A stretch of 52,870 nucleotides of DNA from Desulfobulbaceae bacterium (GTDB lineage: Bacteria > Desulfobacterota > Desulfobulbia > Desulfobulbales > SURF-16): contig JAHLLM010000038.1 in NCBI GenBank assembly GCA_020444175.1, positions 1-52,870 on the forward strand, read 5' to 3'. Positions within the stretch are counted from its first letter, which is position 1; each line of letters starts with the position of its first letter. Both the position numbers and the translations under genes were made by a program. A model generated the notes under the pieces. It did not search any database. It saw only the letters and a program-made list of their open reading frames with translations, and was not told where the DNA came from. Shown one piece after another: positions 40,872 through 49,429 of the stretch.

Positions 40872-41372
40872 CTATTTGAGGGCTGCTAATGCCTTGTCAT
40901 AGTCAGGTTCCTGTGTGATTTCCGGGATGAGTTCCGTATAGATAACTTCGTTTGCGGTATTCATTATAACAATGGCCCGGCATAAAAGTCCGGTAAGCGG
41001 TCCACTTGTGATAGTCACTCCATAATTTTTTCCAAAATCCGGGCTGCGGAAAACGGAAAGGGGGATAACCTTTTCAAGACCCTCTCCTTCACAAAATCTC
41101 TGGTGGGCAAACGGCAGGTCGGCGGAGACGCAGAGGACTACTGTGTTGTCCAGACTGCTTGCTTCCTGGTTGAAGCGTCTTACCGATGCGGCGCACACTG
41201 GAGTGTCGATGCTTGGAAAAATATTAAGGACTATTGTTTTCCCTGAAAAGTCCTGCAGAGTACAATCTGATAAATCTGTTTTGGTAAGCGAGAAAGAAGG
41301 GGCCGTGGATCCGACTGCAGGGAGATCCCCAATGGTTTCAGCCGGATTCCCTTGTAAAGTAACTTGAGACAT
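40872..41372 (-). CDS. tpx: Thiol peroxidase Tpx
   Basis: A 166-residue atypical 2-Cys peroxiredoxin. The peroxidatic cysteine is in [15 protein letters not shown] and the resolving cysteine is in [10 protein letters not shown]; the N-terminal VTLQGNP and the [13 protein letters not shown] segment are standard. It reduces hydroperoxides with thioredoxin. GGAG lies 8 nt before the ATG at 41372. It is followed immediately by the rubrerythrin-like gene. An R2 element lies upstream at 41447, leaving 74 nt for the promoter. Identification is secure. Confidence 0.96.
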   Translation of the reverse strand: MSQVTLQGNPAETIGDLPAVGSTAPSFSLTKTDLSDCTLQDFSGKTIVLNIFPSIDTPVCAASVRRFNQEASSLDNTVVLCVSADLPFAHQRFCEGEGLEKVIPLSVFRSPDFGKNYGVTITSGPLTGLLCRAIVIMNTANEVIYTELIPEITQEPDYDKALAALK

Positions 41373-41446
41373 AAAATTTCTCCATTTTTATTCATTTATC
41401 AATTTAACCTGATTTCTTTTTATCGTGTGTCCGTGTTGCGTAGTTA

Positions 41447-41611
41447 GTGCCTGTCCATAAATGGCCCTTTTGACCGATATCTGCGTCATGCTTAAAAAAT
41501 TATCCTCCGGTAAGCGAGCCTGCGAGACACCGAGATATCGTATATATGCCTCCGGTAATTTTTTGCGCAATCCTTGATCTCGAACAAAATGACCTATTTC
41601 TGTACAGACAC
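41447..41611. mobile_element. R2 palindromic MITE copy c (165 bp)
   Basis: Near-identical to 2377-2543. It starts GTGCCTGTCCATAAATGG and ends TTTCTGTACAGACAC. A perfect 6-bp direct repeat TAGTTA flanks it (41441-41446 and 41612-41617), confirming recent insertion. The following 200 nt to the SpoIIM-like gene show nothing recognisable. Confidence 0.88.
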
Positions 41612-41815
41612 TAGTTAGAAAAGAAGGTTCAGGCGTTTAGAACATCAAATTTTGTCCATTATATCTTTTTTAACAATCCGATATCAAATGGAAATAATAA
41701 AAGTTCCGAAAAACGGTTAAAGTATGGAATTTAAGGTAAGGATAAATTTCCATCCGCAGACAAAATGCCCAAGCATTGTCTCTCTGGCATCTGTTGGACA
41801 TCAGCGCTTCTTTTT

Positions 41816-42604
41816 TTAAGCATTCACAAAAAGACTTTCAATGATTCTGGTTGTAAAATGCGCTTCTATCGTTCCAGCAAGCAAAAGACAGAAGGTCACA
41901 ATAAGCGTAATCTTTTTTAAGGGAATGGCGTTTCTGTGCGCACCAATAGTTTTAAAAACATTGCGGGCTGTATCATGGTGGACATTCTTGGAAATAAGAA
42001 GATGCGCAGAATAGGTAACCGCACCAGCAAGGCAGATTGCCGGTATTTCAATGAGACCGTGGGGGAGGAGATAAACAACACCCAAAAAGTAGGAGCCGAA
42101 AATATATGTTGAAGTCGAAGCGGCAAATCCACATTCCATACCGAGTAATATGATGCCAAGCAAAGGGACCATCAACCAGACGTATAGCCTGCGCAGACAT
42201 TCATCATGAATGCGAAAACAGCCAGGCAGATAGCAGAGTGCTTTCATTTTTTTTCTGCCGCAGAACACGTTTCTGAGTCCCTGCGGAAATTGAGATTTTT
42301 CGCCGGGATTGAATAAGGTCGCTGTGTAGAGAAACGAAACAGTTGCAAGTGCCCCGAGCAGGTTCCAGAAAAACAGGATAATCCCACTGTCAATTCCCAG
42401 CGAGCCACCTTTTTCCAGAACTGAGCTGGCATAAGAGAGACGTTTGGTTGAGATACTGTAAATACTTTCCGGATCAATATTGCATATTTTAATTAAAATT
42501 ATGCCGACCAACAGGCTGACGGAAAATGAAAGTATAAAGGTAACAAGCAATTTTAGCCAGGCCAGATAGAGAACCTTTCTGTTTTCTGCAAGGGATGTGA
42601 TCAT
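41816..42604 (-). CDS. SpoIIM-like (DUF95) integral membrane protein
   Basis: A 262-residue protein with about six membrane helices. The signature PHGLIEIPAICLAGAVTYSAHLL near residues 180-202 is typical of the SpoIIM/DUF95 family, which occurs widely in non-sporulating bacteria. Functions outside sporulation are not established; relatives are thought to localise or pair with membrane transport or peptidase proteins. GGAG precedes the ATG at 42604. It follows the HDOD gene by 97 nt, where a small hairpin (TCCCACT/AGTGGGA, 42665-42681) lies, so it may have its own transcript. Confidence 0.82.
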   Translation of the reverse strand: MITSLAENRKVLYLAWLKLLVTFILSFSVSLLVGIILIKICNIDPESIYSISTKRLSYASSVLEKGGSLGIDSGIILFFWNLLGALATVSFLYTATLFNPGEKSQFPQGLRNVFCGRKKMKALCYLPGCFRIHDECLRRLYVWLMVPLLGIILLGMECGFAASTSTYIFGSYFLGVVYLLPHGLIEIPAICLAGAVTYSAHLLISKNVHHDTARNVFKTIGAHRNAIPLKKITLIVTFCLLLAGTIEAHFTTRIIESLFVNA

Positions 42605-42701
42605 TTCTGGTCTCCGTGAGCCGTGAGCGAGCGAAATTAATTTGCTTTCCTGTGGATTGGTTTATCCCACTTTCAGTGGGACGAGCGCTGCATCTGAAAA
42701 A

Positions 42702-43553
42702 TCAGTGAACTACCGCTGCGCTGTTAAATTGATCATAAAATTCGTTAATGATTACCTCCATATTGTCAGGAAAGTTTGGTACATCAGGAAGACGCTGGTT
42801 TTGTTCAAGAAAATCTTCAACCTTGAACATGTATTTTTCCGGATTAGCTGACCGGATGCCGATACTTTCGATCAGGAAGTTGGCGAGATAAAGAATTTTA
42901 GATTGGAGCAGACCAGCCTCTTCTCCATCGAGGGTGTGATGATAGCCAATGGGAAGGATAATGCTTTCAGGCAGTCCCCAAGTTTTTAAGAGAGCCATTC
43001 CGACTTTCGCATGATCTGTCCCAAGTACAAATTTTTCGTATTCAACGATATTTGAGAACTTGTTGTTGATCTTTTTGTTTACACTCTCTTCCTGCAGTGG
43101 TTTGTTGAGAACAACTTTGCCAATGTCGTGGAGAAGCCCTGCTGTATAGACGGAAAAATTGTCCTCATAGTCGGCATAGCGGGCAAGAATTGCGGCAAGG
43201 AGTGCTGTGGCCAGTGAGTGATTCCAGAGTGAATATGGTTCAAGGCCGTAAGCCTTTTGGGGAGTATTCAATAGACCTGAAGACGCGCTTGTGATAGCGA
43301 GAAGTTTTACTGAATCATTGCCAAGCCTGACTATAATATCCCGGATGGAGCTGATTTTTTTCATATGTCCGAAATAAGAGGAATTCGCCATGCGCAGCAT
43401 GTTCGCTGTCAGGTTTGGATCCTGTTCGATTTTTTGAGCCATCGCGGAAACAGAGCCATCTGAATCATGGGCCATAGTCAGCACTTCAAGGGCTATGTCC
43501 GGTCGTGGTACAAGTTTGTCTACACCAATAATAAATCTTTTTGCGACTTCCAT
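42702..43553 (-). CDS. HDOD domain signalling protein
   Basis: A 283-residue protein consisting of an HDOD domain (about 10-210): VPRPDIALEVLTMAHD, the characteristic NLTANMLRMANSSYFG, and LLHDIGKVVLNKP, which here keeps an HD pair, then LGTDHAKVGMALLKTWGLPESI. HDOD proteins are related to HD-GYP but usually act as protein-interaction hubs for motility, biofilm or cell-cycle control. It starts 21 nt after a small acidic protein gene and is probably co-transcribed with it. No output domain is attached. Confidence 0.92.
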   Translation of the reverse strand: MEVAKRFIIGVDKLVPRPDIALEVLTMAHDSDGSVSAMAQKIEQDPNLTANMLRMANSSYFGHMKKISSIRDIIVRLGNDSVKLLAITSASSGLLNTPQKAYGLEPYSLWNHSLATALLAAILARYADYEDNFSVYTAGLLHDIGKVVLNKPLQEESVNKKINNKFSNIVEYEKFVLGTDHAKVGMALLKTWGLPESIILPIGYHHTLDGEEAGLLQSKILYLANFLIESIGIRSANPEKYMFKVEDFLEQNQRLPDVPNFPDNMEVIINEFYDQFNSAAVVH

Positions 43554-43574
43554 GTTTCTATTTCCTGTGTCTGG

Positions 43575-43943
43575 TTATTTTTTTTTGATTACTTCATTGG
43601 TTAACACGTCAACAATTTCATCAGTACCATGATGAGTTAATTCTGAAATCTTCTCTTGGGCTTCTTTGAGTGTTTTTATACTAAAGACATCGAGGATACC
43701 ATTTTCTTCTTCAAAAACGAAAGGCTCAGACTTGGATTCCTGTTGTGTAATTCCGGCATCCTCCGATGTTGTTTCATCTAAAGAATCGTCTGAATTAAGG
43801 GAGTCGGATAACGCCTCGATAGCCTGGGTTATATCTGCAGCAAGTTTTGGATCACTTTCAAAAACGGTTGCATTAGCGCGGCAAAGTACGTCCAGGCAGT
43901 TGAGGAGAATCTCCTGGTTAAATTTTTTTTTATCAGCACTCAT
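43575..43943 (-). CDS. Small acidic protein of unknown function
   Basis: A 122-residue cytoplasmic protein with a helical start (FNQEILLNCLDVLCRANATVF), a very acidic, serine-rich middle (SDDSLDETTSEDAG) and a helical end. I recognise no family. GGAG lies 9 nt before its ATG, and the HDOD gene follows at 21 nt, so it may be a partner or regulator of the HDOD protein. The coding case rests on the ribosome binding site, operon spacing and a frame free of stops. Confidence 0.7.
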   Translation of the reverse strand: MSADKKKFNQEILLNCLDVLCRANATVFESDPKLAADITQAIEALSDSLNSDDSLDETTSEDAGITQQESKSEPFVFEEENGILDVFSIKTLKEAQEKISELTHHGTDEIVDVLTNEVIKKK

Positions 43944-44254
43944 TTTTGATGCTCCGATAAAACCTGCAGTATGTGGAGTAGAAAATATGATGTCATATAA
44001 AAGGGTTAAGCAATTTTTAAGCCACTTTTATGCTTGGTCTTTGGTTTTTTCCGGGAAGAAAGGCACTATTTGTAATTATTATATCACATTTATTTCAATG
44101 TGTTAGCGATAATTTAGTGCTGTAGCTCGTGAGTGGGTAAAAGCGATAACCAAAATAGAGGAAACAAAGTTAGGTGAAATAAGAAAAAAATTTTATGGAA
44201 GAAAAAAAGTTAATTATCTTAAGTTGCTTTTGGTTTTCTGTAAAAGCAACTTTA
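43944..44254. other. Gene-free gap between acidic-protein and PilZ genes
   Basis: No open frame with a ribosome binding site, no recognised repeat and no convincing hairpin. It should contain the promoter of the acidic-protein/HDOD pair. Confidence 0.4.
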
Positions 44255-44605
44255 TCACTTGAGGCAGCCTGCAATAAAACAGTTAATTTTCTCGATTTCT
44301 TCTTGGCTGAGATTGACAAATTGCACGCTGTGTCGTCGTGTTTGAATAAAGTCGTTTGTGATAGGCTGGTCGGACACGGTTTTGACCGGAATTTTTTTCA
44401 GTAAAAGATTGTCATAAACGATATCCAATGAGAGGGGATCATCAAACCATTTTTCATTCCCGATATAACGAAAAGATAAGCCGTTAGAACTGATGTCAAT
44501 TATGTGGAAAGGGATGGCATTGTTAAAGATGGCCAGAGCACACTCATTGATTCTGTATCGAATGAAGTTCCTTTGGAGTATAGGTATGGGTTCTAAGCTA
44601 TTCAT
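44255..44605 (-). CDS. PilZ-like domain protein
   Basis: A 116-residue protein related to the PilZ protein at 31496: IIDISSNGLSFRYI gives the DxSxxG motif, and the second half carries KIPVKTVSD and TRRHSVQFVNLS as in its relative. The RxxxR motif is less clear: RNFIR precedes it, but by alignment to the relative the position reads RYRIN. C-di-GMP binding is therefore possible but less certain. GAGG precedes the ATG. It stands alone; the 245 nt up to 44850 hold no gene. Confidence 0.8.
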   Translation of the reverse strand: MNSLEPIPILQRNFIRYRINECALAIFNNAIPFHIIDISSNGLSFRYIGNEKWFDDPLSLDIVYDNLLLKKIPVKTVSDQPITNDFIQTRRHSVQFVNLSQEEIEKINCFIAGCLK

Positions 44606-44850
44606 GGCAGCCCTCGCAATGGGGAAGTCGTAGCCGACGGTTGGTTTATTCTCTTATTTAAAGACTATGCAAAAGATGTACCGAAAGCAGTAACTTGCTG
44701 GATATTCTGTTGTTTCAGTGAGTTATGTTGTTTTGTAGGTTTCTTTGTGTCAATGAAAAACGCCAATTATTGGCTATTTCACCAACTATACTGAGCATAT
44801 GTTGGCCTCTTAATCGGTTTTGTGAGAAATTGTTAAAAGCTGGCTATTTA

Positions 44851-45309
44851 TTAATATTTTTCATGGACTTCACGGGCCTTATCGAATTGCCCAAGCTTTT
44901 CATATGCTTTCTCTATGAGTTTCCAGTTTTTTGGGGTCAGGGAATGGTCTCCGGCTGCCAAGCTGTTCGACTTAAGACCAAACTGGACAGATTGGGCATA
45001 ATTTTGTTGGTTGAATTTTATTATCCCCATACTATGCCAGAGATGCGCATTGTCTGGTTCAATTCGTAGTGCCCGTTCTATGAGGATTTCTGCCTGGTTG
45101 AACTTGCCTCTATCAATGGCCTGACCTGCCTCTTTGTAAAGATGGTCAATCGCTCCCTGGTTATTTCTTTCTGTCTGTGGGTAATGAGTATCTTTGTAAA
45201 CTGTGCATCCCTGAAGCCCCAGGCTGATTATGGCGAACAGGAAGAAAAAGTGTTGCAGGAGGGGGAGGTGTGAATTGTAAGTTGAGTGATTCATGATTGG
45301 TCCATTCAT
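44851..45309 (-). CDS. TPR lipoprotein
   Basis: A 152-residue protein with a lipoprotein leader ending LGLQGC and about two tetratricopeptide repeats (FNQAEILIERALRIEPDNAHLW, then FNQQNYAQSVQFG). It probably sits on the inner leaflet of the outer membrane or the periplasmic face of the inner membrane. Its start is 22 nt after the stop of the PBP1b-type gene, so it is likely a co-transcribed accessory of that enzyme, like the lipoprotein activators LpoA/LpoB in function though not in sequence; that is inference. ATG 45309 and ATG 45294 are both possible starts. Confidence 0.82.
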   Translation of the reverse strand: MNGPIMNHSTYNSHLPLLQHFFFLFAIISLGLQGCTVYKDTHYPQTERNNQGAIDHLYKEAGQAIDRGKFNQAEILIERALRIEPDNAHLWHSMGIIKFNQQNYAQSVQFGLKSNSLAAGDHSLTPKNWKLIEKAYEKLGQFDKAREVHEKY

Positions 45310-45331
45310 AAATATATCTTTTTTATAGGGG

Positions 45332-47647
45332 TTAGTTGAACAGGGAGCGTAATTTCTCCAAAAAAGATTTAATCGGTTTTTTCAGCTGGTTGTATGGTGG
45401 CCGAGGTTCCGAATTTATAGGATTTGGTGAGGTTCCTTGCAGAAATGGTAATTTTATGCTTTGAGGGTGAAATCTGTTTGATTTCTCCAAAGTGACCGGG
45501 TTCACGTACGACCAAAGTATACCAGGCGGTTCAGTGAGTTGAAGAGGTTTAAGGGAAAGAGAGCGCATGATTTTTGCCCAGGCCACGAGAGCTCCACTTG
45601 CACCGGTCAGGCCTGACGGCTTGTTTTTATCGCGCCCGAGCCATACCACGGCAAGTTTGTCATGGGAAAAACCAGCAAACCAACTGTCACGCAGATCGTT
45701 TGAAGTCCCTGTTTTTCCGGCTATTTTAAAAGAAGCAGGTATGAATCGTGAAAGTGTTTTCCCTGTCCCTTCACTTACAACATGCTGCAGAGCGGTATTC
45801 AGGAGATACATGCTTTCTGGTGTAAAACGCTGCTCAACTGAAAGACCGAAGCGATTTAAAAGGGTGTTGTCTGAGGCAAAAACACAGTTTATTGCTCTTT
45901 GCGGTATATAAAAGCCTCCGGTGGCCATGGTCTGATACATTTGAGAGACTTCGATTGGCGACATTGACGAAGCCCCCAGCAAAAATGATGGATACGGTGG
46001 AAATGCGCGGTCAATGCCCAGTTTGTTAACGGTCTGAATGATTTTTTTTACACCGACATCAAGCCCGACTCTCACAGTGGCAAGATTATATGATTGCGCC
46101 AAGGCCTGGTAAAGAGCGACACGGCCATGCTCTTTTCTGTCAAAATTTTGCGGCTTCCAATTTTTTTCTCCCTGGTTGGTAAGGGTTATTGAGCGATCAT
46201 CAACAGCCGTTGCCAAGGTATACTTGTTTTCCAGGGCGCTGAGATAAAGAGCCGGCTTTATCAGAGATCCTACCTGTCTACTGGCATCAAGGGCACGGTT
46301 AAAAGAAGCCTGAAGAGGTCTGCTGCCACCTGCAACCGCAAGAATTTCAGCAGACTCCCGGCTGCTTACGATTACCGCCCCTTCAAGATCTTTGTTTCCG
46401 GTGGATTGCCGTAAATTTTTCAGAGATTCCCCAAGATGTTCTTCTACTTGCCACTGGACATGAGGATCAAGTGTGGTCAAGATCCTCATTCCGTCATTAG
46501 TCAGGTCTTCTTCACGGTAGTCGTTCCGTAACTGGCGTCGTACAAGGTCCAGGAAGGCGGGAAACCTGTTAAAACCAGAGGTTGTCATCGTAGACTCTTT
46601 CAGAGATGACGCAAGTGCCTGTTGCAATGTATTGTCGTCAATAATGGAACGATCTCGCATGATGGACAGTACCAGTTGCCTGCGGCTTTGTGCTCTTTTG
46701 GGGTGTCTGCGCGGATCAAAATAGGAGGGACCTTTTATCATCCCGACAAGAAGTGCTGTTTGCGAAGCTGAAAGGTCTTTTAAATCACGTTTGAAATAAA
46801 ATTGACTGGCCAGTCCAAAGCCATGCACTGCCCTGGCTCCGTCCTGTCCGAGAAAGATCTCATTGGCATATGCAGTAAGTATTTCTTGTTTGCTGTAATG
46901 CGCCTCAAGCAGTAACGTCATAATTGCTTCGTTGAATTTACGTCTTAACGTACGCTGATTGGAAAGAAAAAAGTTTTTTACAAGCTGTTGAGTCAGTGTA
47001 CTGCCGCCCTGAACAGTTTTTCCTGCTCTGATGTTGGCCCATAATGCTCTGGCTATGGATTTTGGAGAAAGGCCCCTGTGGGAATAGAAATTTTGATCTT
47101 CAACGGCAAGAAGTGTTTTTATGAGTTGTTCCGGTAACTCTGCATACGTCAGAACGATTCTGTCCTCATGATGCTGCTTTGGATGGAAACTGCCAATTCG
47201 GGCAGGATCAAGCCGTGCTATTGATACATTTTCTCCTGAGTCAGTACGAGAAATGTTTTTAATTTTATTACCTGAAAAGGTGACTGAGATGTTCATTGAT
47301 CTTTGCAACCCTTCTGGAAAATAGAAATCCCTGGTGACAAGATGTACCGTCTCCGCGGTCTGAGAGTATCCCCCAGGAGTCAGTTTCTGCTTTTCATTCC
47401 GGTAACCGGCAAGCTTGAGTTCTTTGATCAGCTGATTCGGGGAAAGGGATAACCCTGCATAAAGCTCGAGGGGGCGGGCATAGACAACAGCCGGAAGAGT
47501 CCATCGTTTTCCATCAAATTTTCTGAGAATAACTTTGTCAAGATATGCAACATAGAGAGCGAAACATCCGGCTGCAATTAAGATAAAAATGATGGTAACT
47601 CTACTGAATAAAGAGCGATGTTTTTTTGTTTTTTTCTTGGGTGACAC
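45332..47647 (-). CDS. mrcB: Bifunctional class A penicillin-binding protein, PBP1b type
   Basis: A 771-residue inner-membrane peptidoglycan synthase: a basic cytoplasmic start, one helix (about 14-33), a UB2H-like region (YARPLELYAGLSLSPNQL), a glycosyltransferase 51 domain (VEDQNFYSHRG with the catalytic glutamate, QGGSTLTQQLVKNFF, RKFNEAIMTLLLE) and a transpeptidase domain with SLIK (SxxK), SYN (SxN) and KTGTSN. All catalytic motifs are intact. The start is GTG at 47647 with only a weak ribosome binding site. It is followed by a TPR lipoprotein gene and is divergent from the radical SAM gene. Confidence 0.95.
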   Translation of the reverse strand: MSPKKKTKKHRSLFSRVTIIFILIAAGCFALYVAYLDKVILRKFDGKRWTLPAVVYARPLELYAGLSLSPNQLIKELKLAGYRNEKQKLTPGGYSQTAETVHLVTRDFYFPEGLQRSMNISVTFSGNKIKNISRTDSGENVSIARLDPARIGSFHPKQHHEDRIVLTYAELPEQLIKTLLAVEDQNFYSHRGLSPKSIARALWANIRAGKTVQGGSTLTQQLVKNFFLSNQRTLRRKFNEAIMTLLLEAHYSKQEILTAYANEIFLGQDGARAVHGFGLASQFYFKRDLKDLSASQTALLVGMIKGPSYFDPRRHPKRAQSRRQLVLSIMRDRSIIDDNTLQQALASSLKESTMTTSGFNRFPAFLDLVRRQLRNDYREEDLTNDGMRILTTLDPHVQWQVEEHLGESLKNLRQSTGNKDLEGAVIVSSRESAEILAVAGGSRPLQASFNRALDASRQVGSLIKPALYLSALENKYTLATAVDDRSITLTNQGEKNWKPQNFDRKEHGRVALYQALAQSYNLATVRVGLDVGVKKIIQTVNKLGIDRAFPPYPSFLLGASSMSPIEVSQMYQTMATGGFYIPQRAINCVFASDNTLLNRFGLSVEQRFTPESMYLLNTALQHVVSEGTGKTLSRFIPASFKIAGKTGTSNDLRDSWFAGFSHDKLAVVWLGRDKNKPSGLTGASGALVAWAKIMRSLSLKPLQLTEPPGILWSYVNPVTLEKSNRFHPQSIKLPFLQGTSPNPINSEPRPPYNQLKKPIKSFLEKLRSLFN

Positions 47648-47911
47648 AATACTTTTGGGCCTACGCAGGTTTTAAATGGTAAATTGTATTTTCCGAATTT
47701 CTCAACACAGAGAAATTTATAGAAATGAATTTTACTGGTTTTACTTCCGGAATAAAGTTAAAGCAAAGCATAATTAACTTAATTAACTTCTGCCATTTAA
47801 AAACTGCCCCTGTAACGCCTGGATAGGATTGTTGATTGCAGATGATATGTTTAATTCCAAACACGTATTGATCTGAGAGAGAAATTCTCAGGCCAGGCGA
47901 GAAAGAATCGA

Positions 47912-49420
47912 ATGCTCCTTGTTTATCCTCCCATAGCCAAACCATGCGAGCCTCCCGCGGGTATTGCCCTTTTAGCAGGTGCTTTACGGTATTGTGGCGT
48001 GACCTGTGCTCTGCTTGACGCAAGCCTGGAAGGGTTCTTTTTTTTGCTCGGAATGACTGCAAAGGCAGACGATACCTGGAGTAAACGATGCTATAGGCAC
48101 ATAAATTCCAACCTGACCGAACTTCGCACAACGCAGCTTTATAAAAATCGTGACCGCTACCAAAGAGCAGTTGCCGATATCAATCATCTCGTTGAACTTG
48201 CCGGTGGCAGGGATTTGTTGCTGAGTCTTGCCAATTATCAGGACCGATCCCTGTCGGCTCTTAGAAGTGAGGATCTGCTCCGAGCTGCTGAAAGATTTGA
48301 AGAAAACATATTCTTCCCCTATTTTTCCTTGCGACTTCCCCAACTTGTTGAAGAGAAGGTGCCCGTTGCAGTCGGATTTTCCCTTAATTACCTGAGTCAG
48401 GCCCCTTCAACGTTTGCCATGATAGGTTTTTTGAAGAAAAGATATCCTCAAATTCCAGTTATTCTGGGAGGCGGTCTGGTAACTTCCTGGATGCGGAATC
48501 CGGGCTGGCAAAATCCCTTTGTCGGGCTTGTCGATCAGATGATTGCCGGACCAGGTGAAAAACCGCTGGGTAATTTTTTGGGAGTTGAGTGGCAGGACCA
48601 TCACTTTGCACCTGATTACAGCGGGTTGCCGGTGGGCGATTATCTTTCACCCGGGTTTGTCCTGCCCTATGCCGCCTCGTCAGGGTGTTATTGGAATAAA
48701 TGTTCATTCTGTCCTGAAAAAGCGGAAGAAAATCCTTACCATCCACTGGAACCATCCCATGTTTTAGCGGACCTGGCAAGGTTGACAAAACAATATAACC
48801 CTTCCATGCTTCATTTTCTGGATAATGCAATAAGTCCGGCTCTGCTGCGCTCTCTGGTAGAAAACCCTCCACATGTTTCCTGGTATGGTTTTGCCCGCAT
48901 CAGTCCTTTGCTTGCAGATCATGATTTTTGCAGGAATTTACGCGACTCCGGATGCGTGATGCTGAAACTGGGACTTGAATCGGGAGACCAGAATGTGCTG
49001 GATTCCATGGATAAGGGGATTGATCTGGAAATGGCATCAAAGGTGATGATCGCACTTCAAAGTGCAGGAATCGCCACCTATGTCTATCTTCTTTTCGGCA
49101 CCCCATCGGAATCACTCCCAGAGGCGAGGCGAACGCTTGATTTTGTCGTGCGCCACCATGCTGCCATTACTTTCCTCAATCTCGCTGTCTTTAATATGCC
49201 TGTTTGCGGGCCCGATGCTGCTGCTTTGGCGACCAGTGATTTTTATGAAGGAGATCTTTCCCTTTATACGGATTTCCAGCACCCAAAAGGGTGGGGACGC
49301 AAAGAGGTTCGGCGTTTTCTGGACAGGGAATTTAAAAGGCATCCCGCTGTTGCGGAAATTTTACGTCGAGACCCTCCGCATTTCACCTCCAATCATGCGC
49401 CATTTTTTGTTGACCGCTAA
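47912..49420 (+). CDS. Radical SAM protein with N-terminal cobalamin-binding-like domain
   Basis: A 502-residue enzyme. The N-terminal part (MLLVYPPIAKPCEPPAGIA, LAGALR) has the look of the B12-binding-type domain of BchE-like radical SAM enzymes, but no DxHxxG cobalamin motif was found. The cluster motif is C259YWNKC264SFC267, a Cx4Cx2C spacing instead of Cx3Cx2C. The strand pattern after it (LKLGLESGDQNVLDSMDKG) fits the radical SAM barrel. It should catalyse a radical methylation, rearrangement or ring closure; the substrate is unknown. It converges with an isoprenylcysteine-methyltransferase-like gene only 9 nt away. Confidence 0.88.
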   Translation: MLLVYPPIAKPCEPPAGIALLAGALRYCGVTCALLDASLEGFFFLLGMTAKADDTWSKRCYRHINSNLTELRTTQLYKNRDRYQRAVADINHLVELAGGRDLLLSLANYQDRSLSALRSEDLLRAAERFEENIFFPYFSLRLPQLVEEKVPVAVGFSLNYLSQAPSTFAMIGFLKKRYPQIPVILGGGLVTSWMRNPGWQNPFVGLVDQMIAGPGEKPLGNFLGVEWQDHHFAPDYSGLPVGDYLSPGFVLPYAASSGCYWNKCSFCPEKAEENPYHPLEPSHVLADLARLTKQYNPSMLHFLDNAISPALLRSLVENPPHVSWYGFARISPLLADHDFCRNLRDSGCVMLKLGLESGDQNVLDSMDKGIDLEMASKVMIALQSAGIATYVYLLFGTPSESLPEARRTLDFVVRHHAAITFLNLAVFNMPVCGPDAAALATSDFYEGDLSLYTDFQHPKGWGRKEVRRFLDREFKRHPAVAEILRRDPPHFTSNHAPFFVDR

Positions 49421-49429
49421 CGAATTTTT

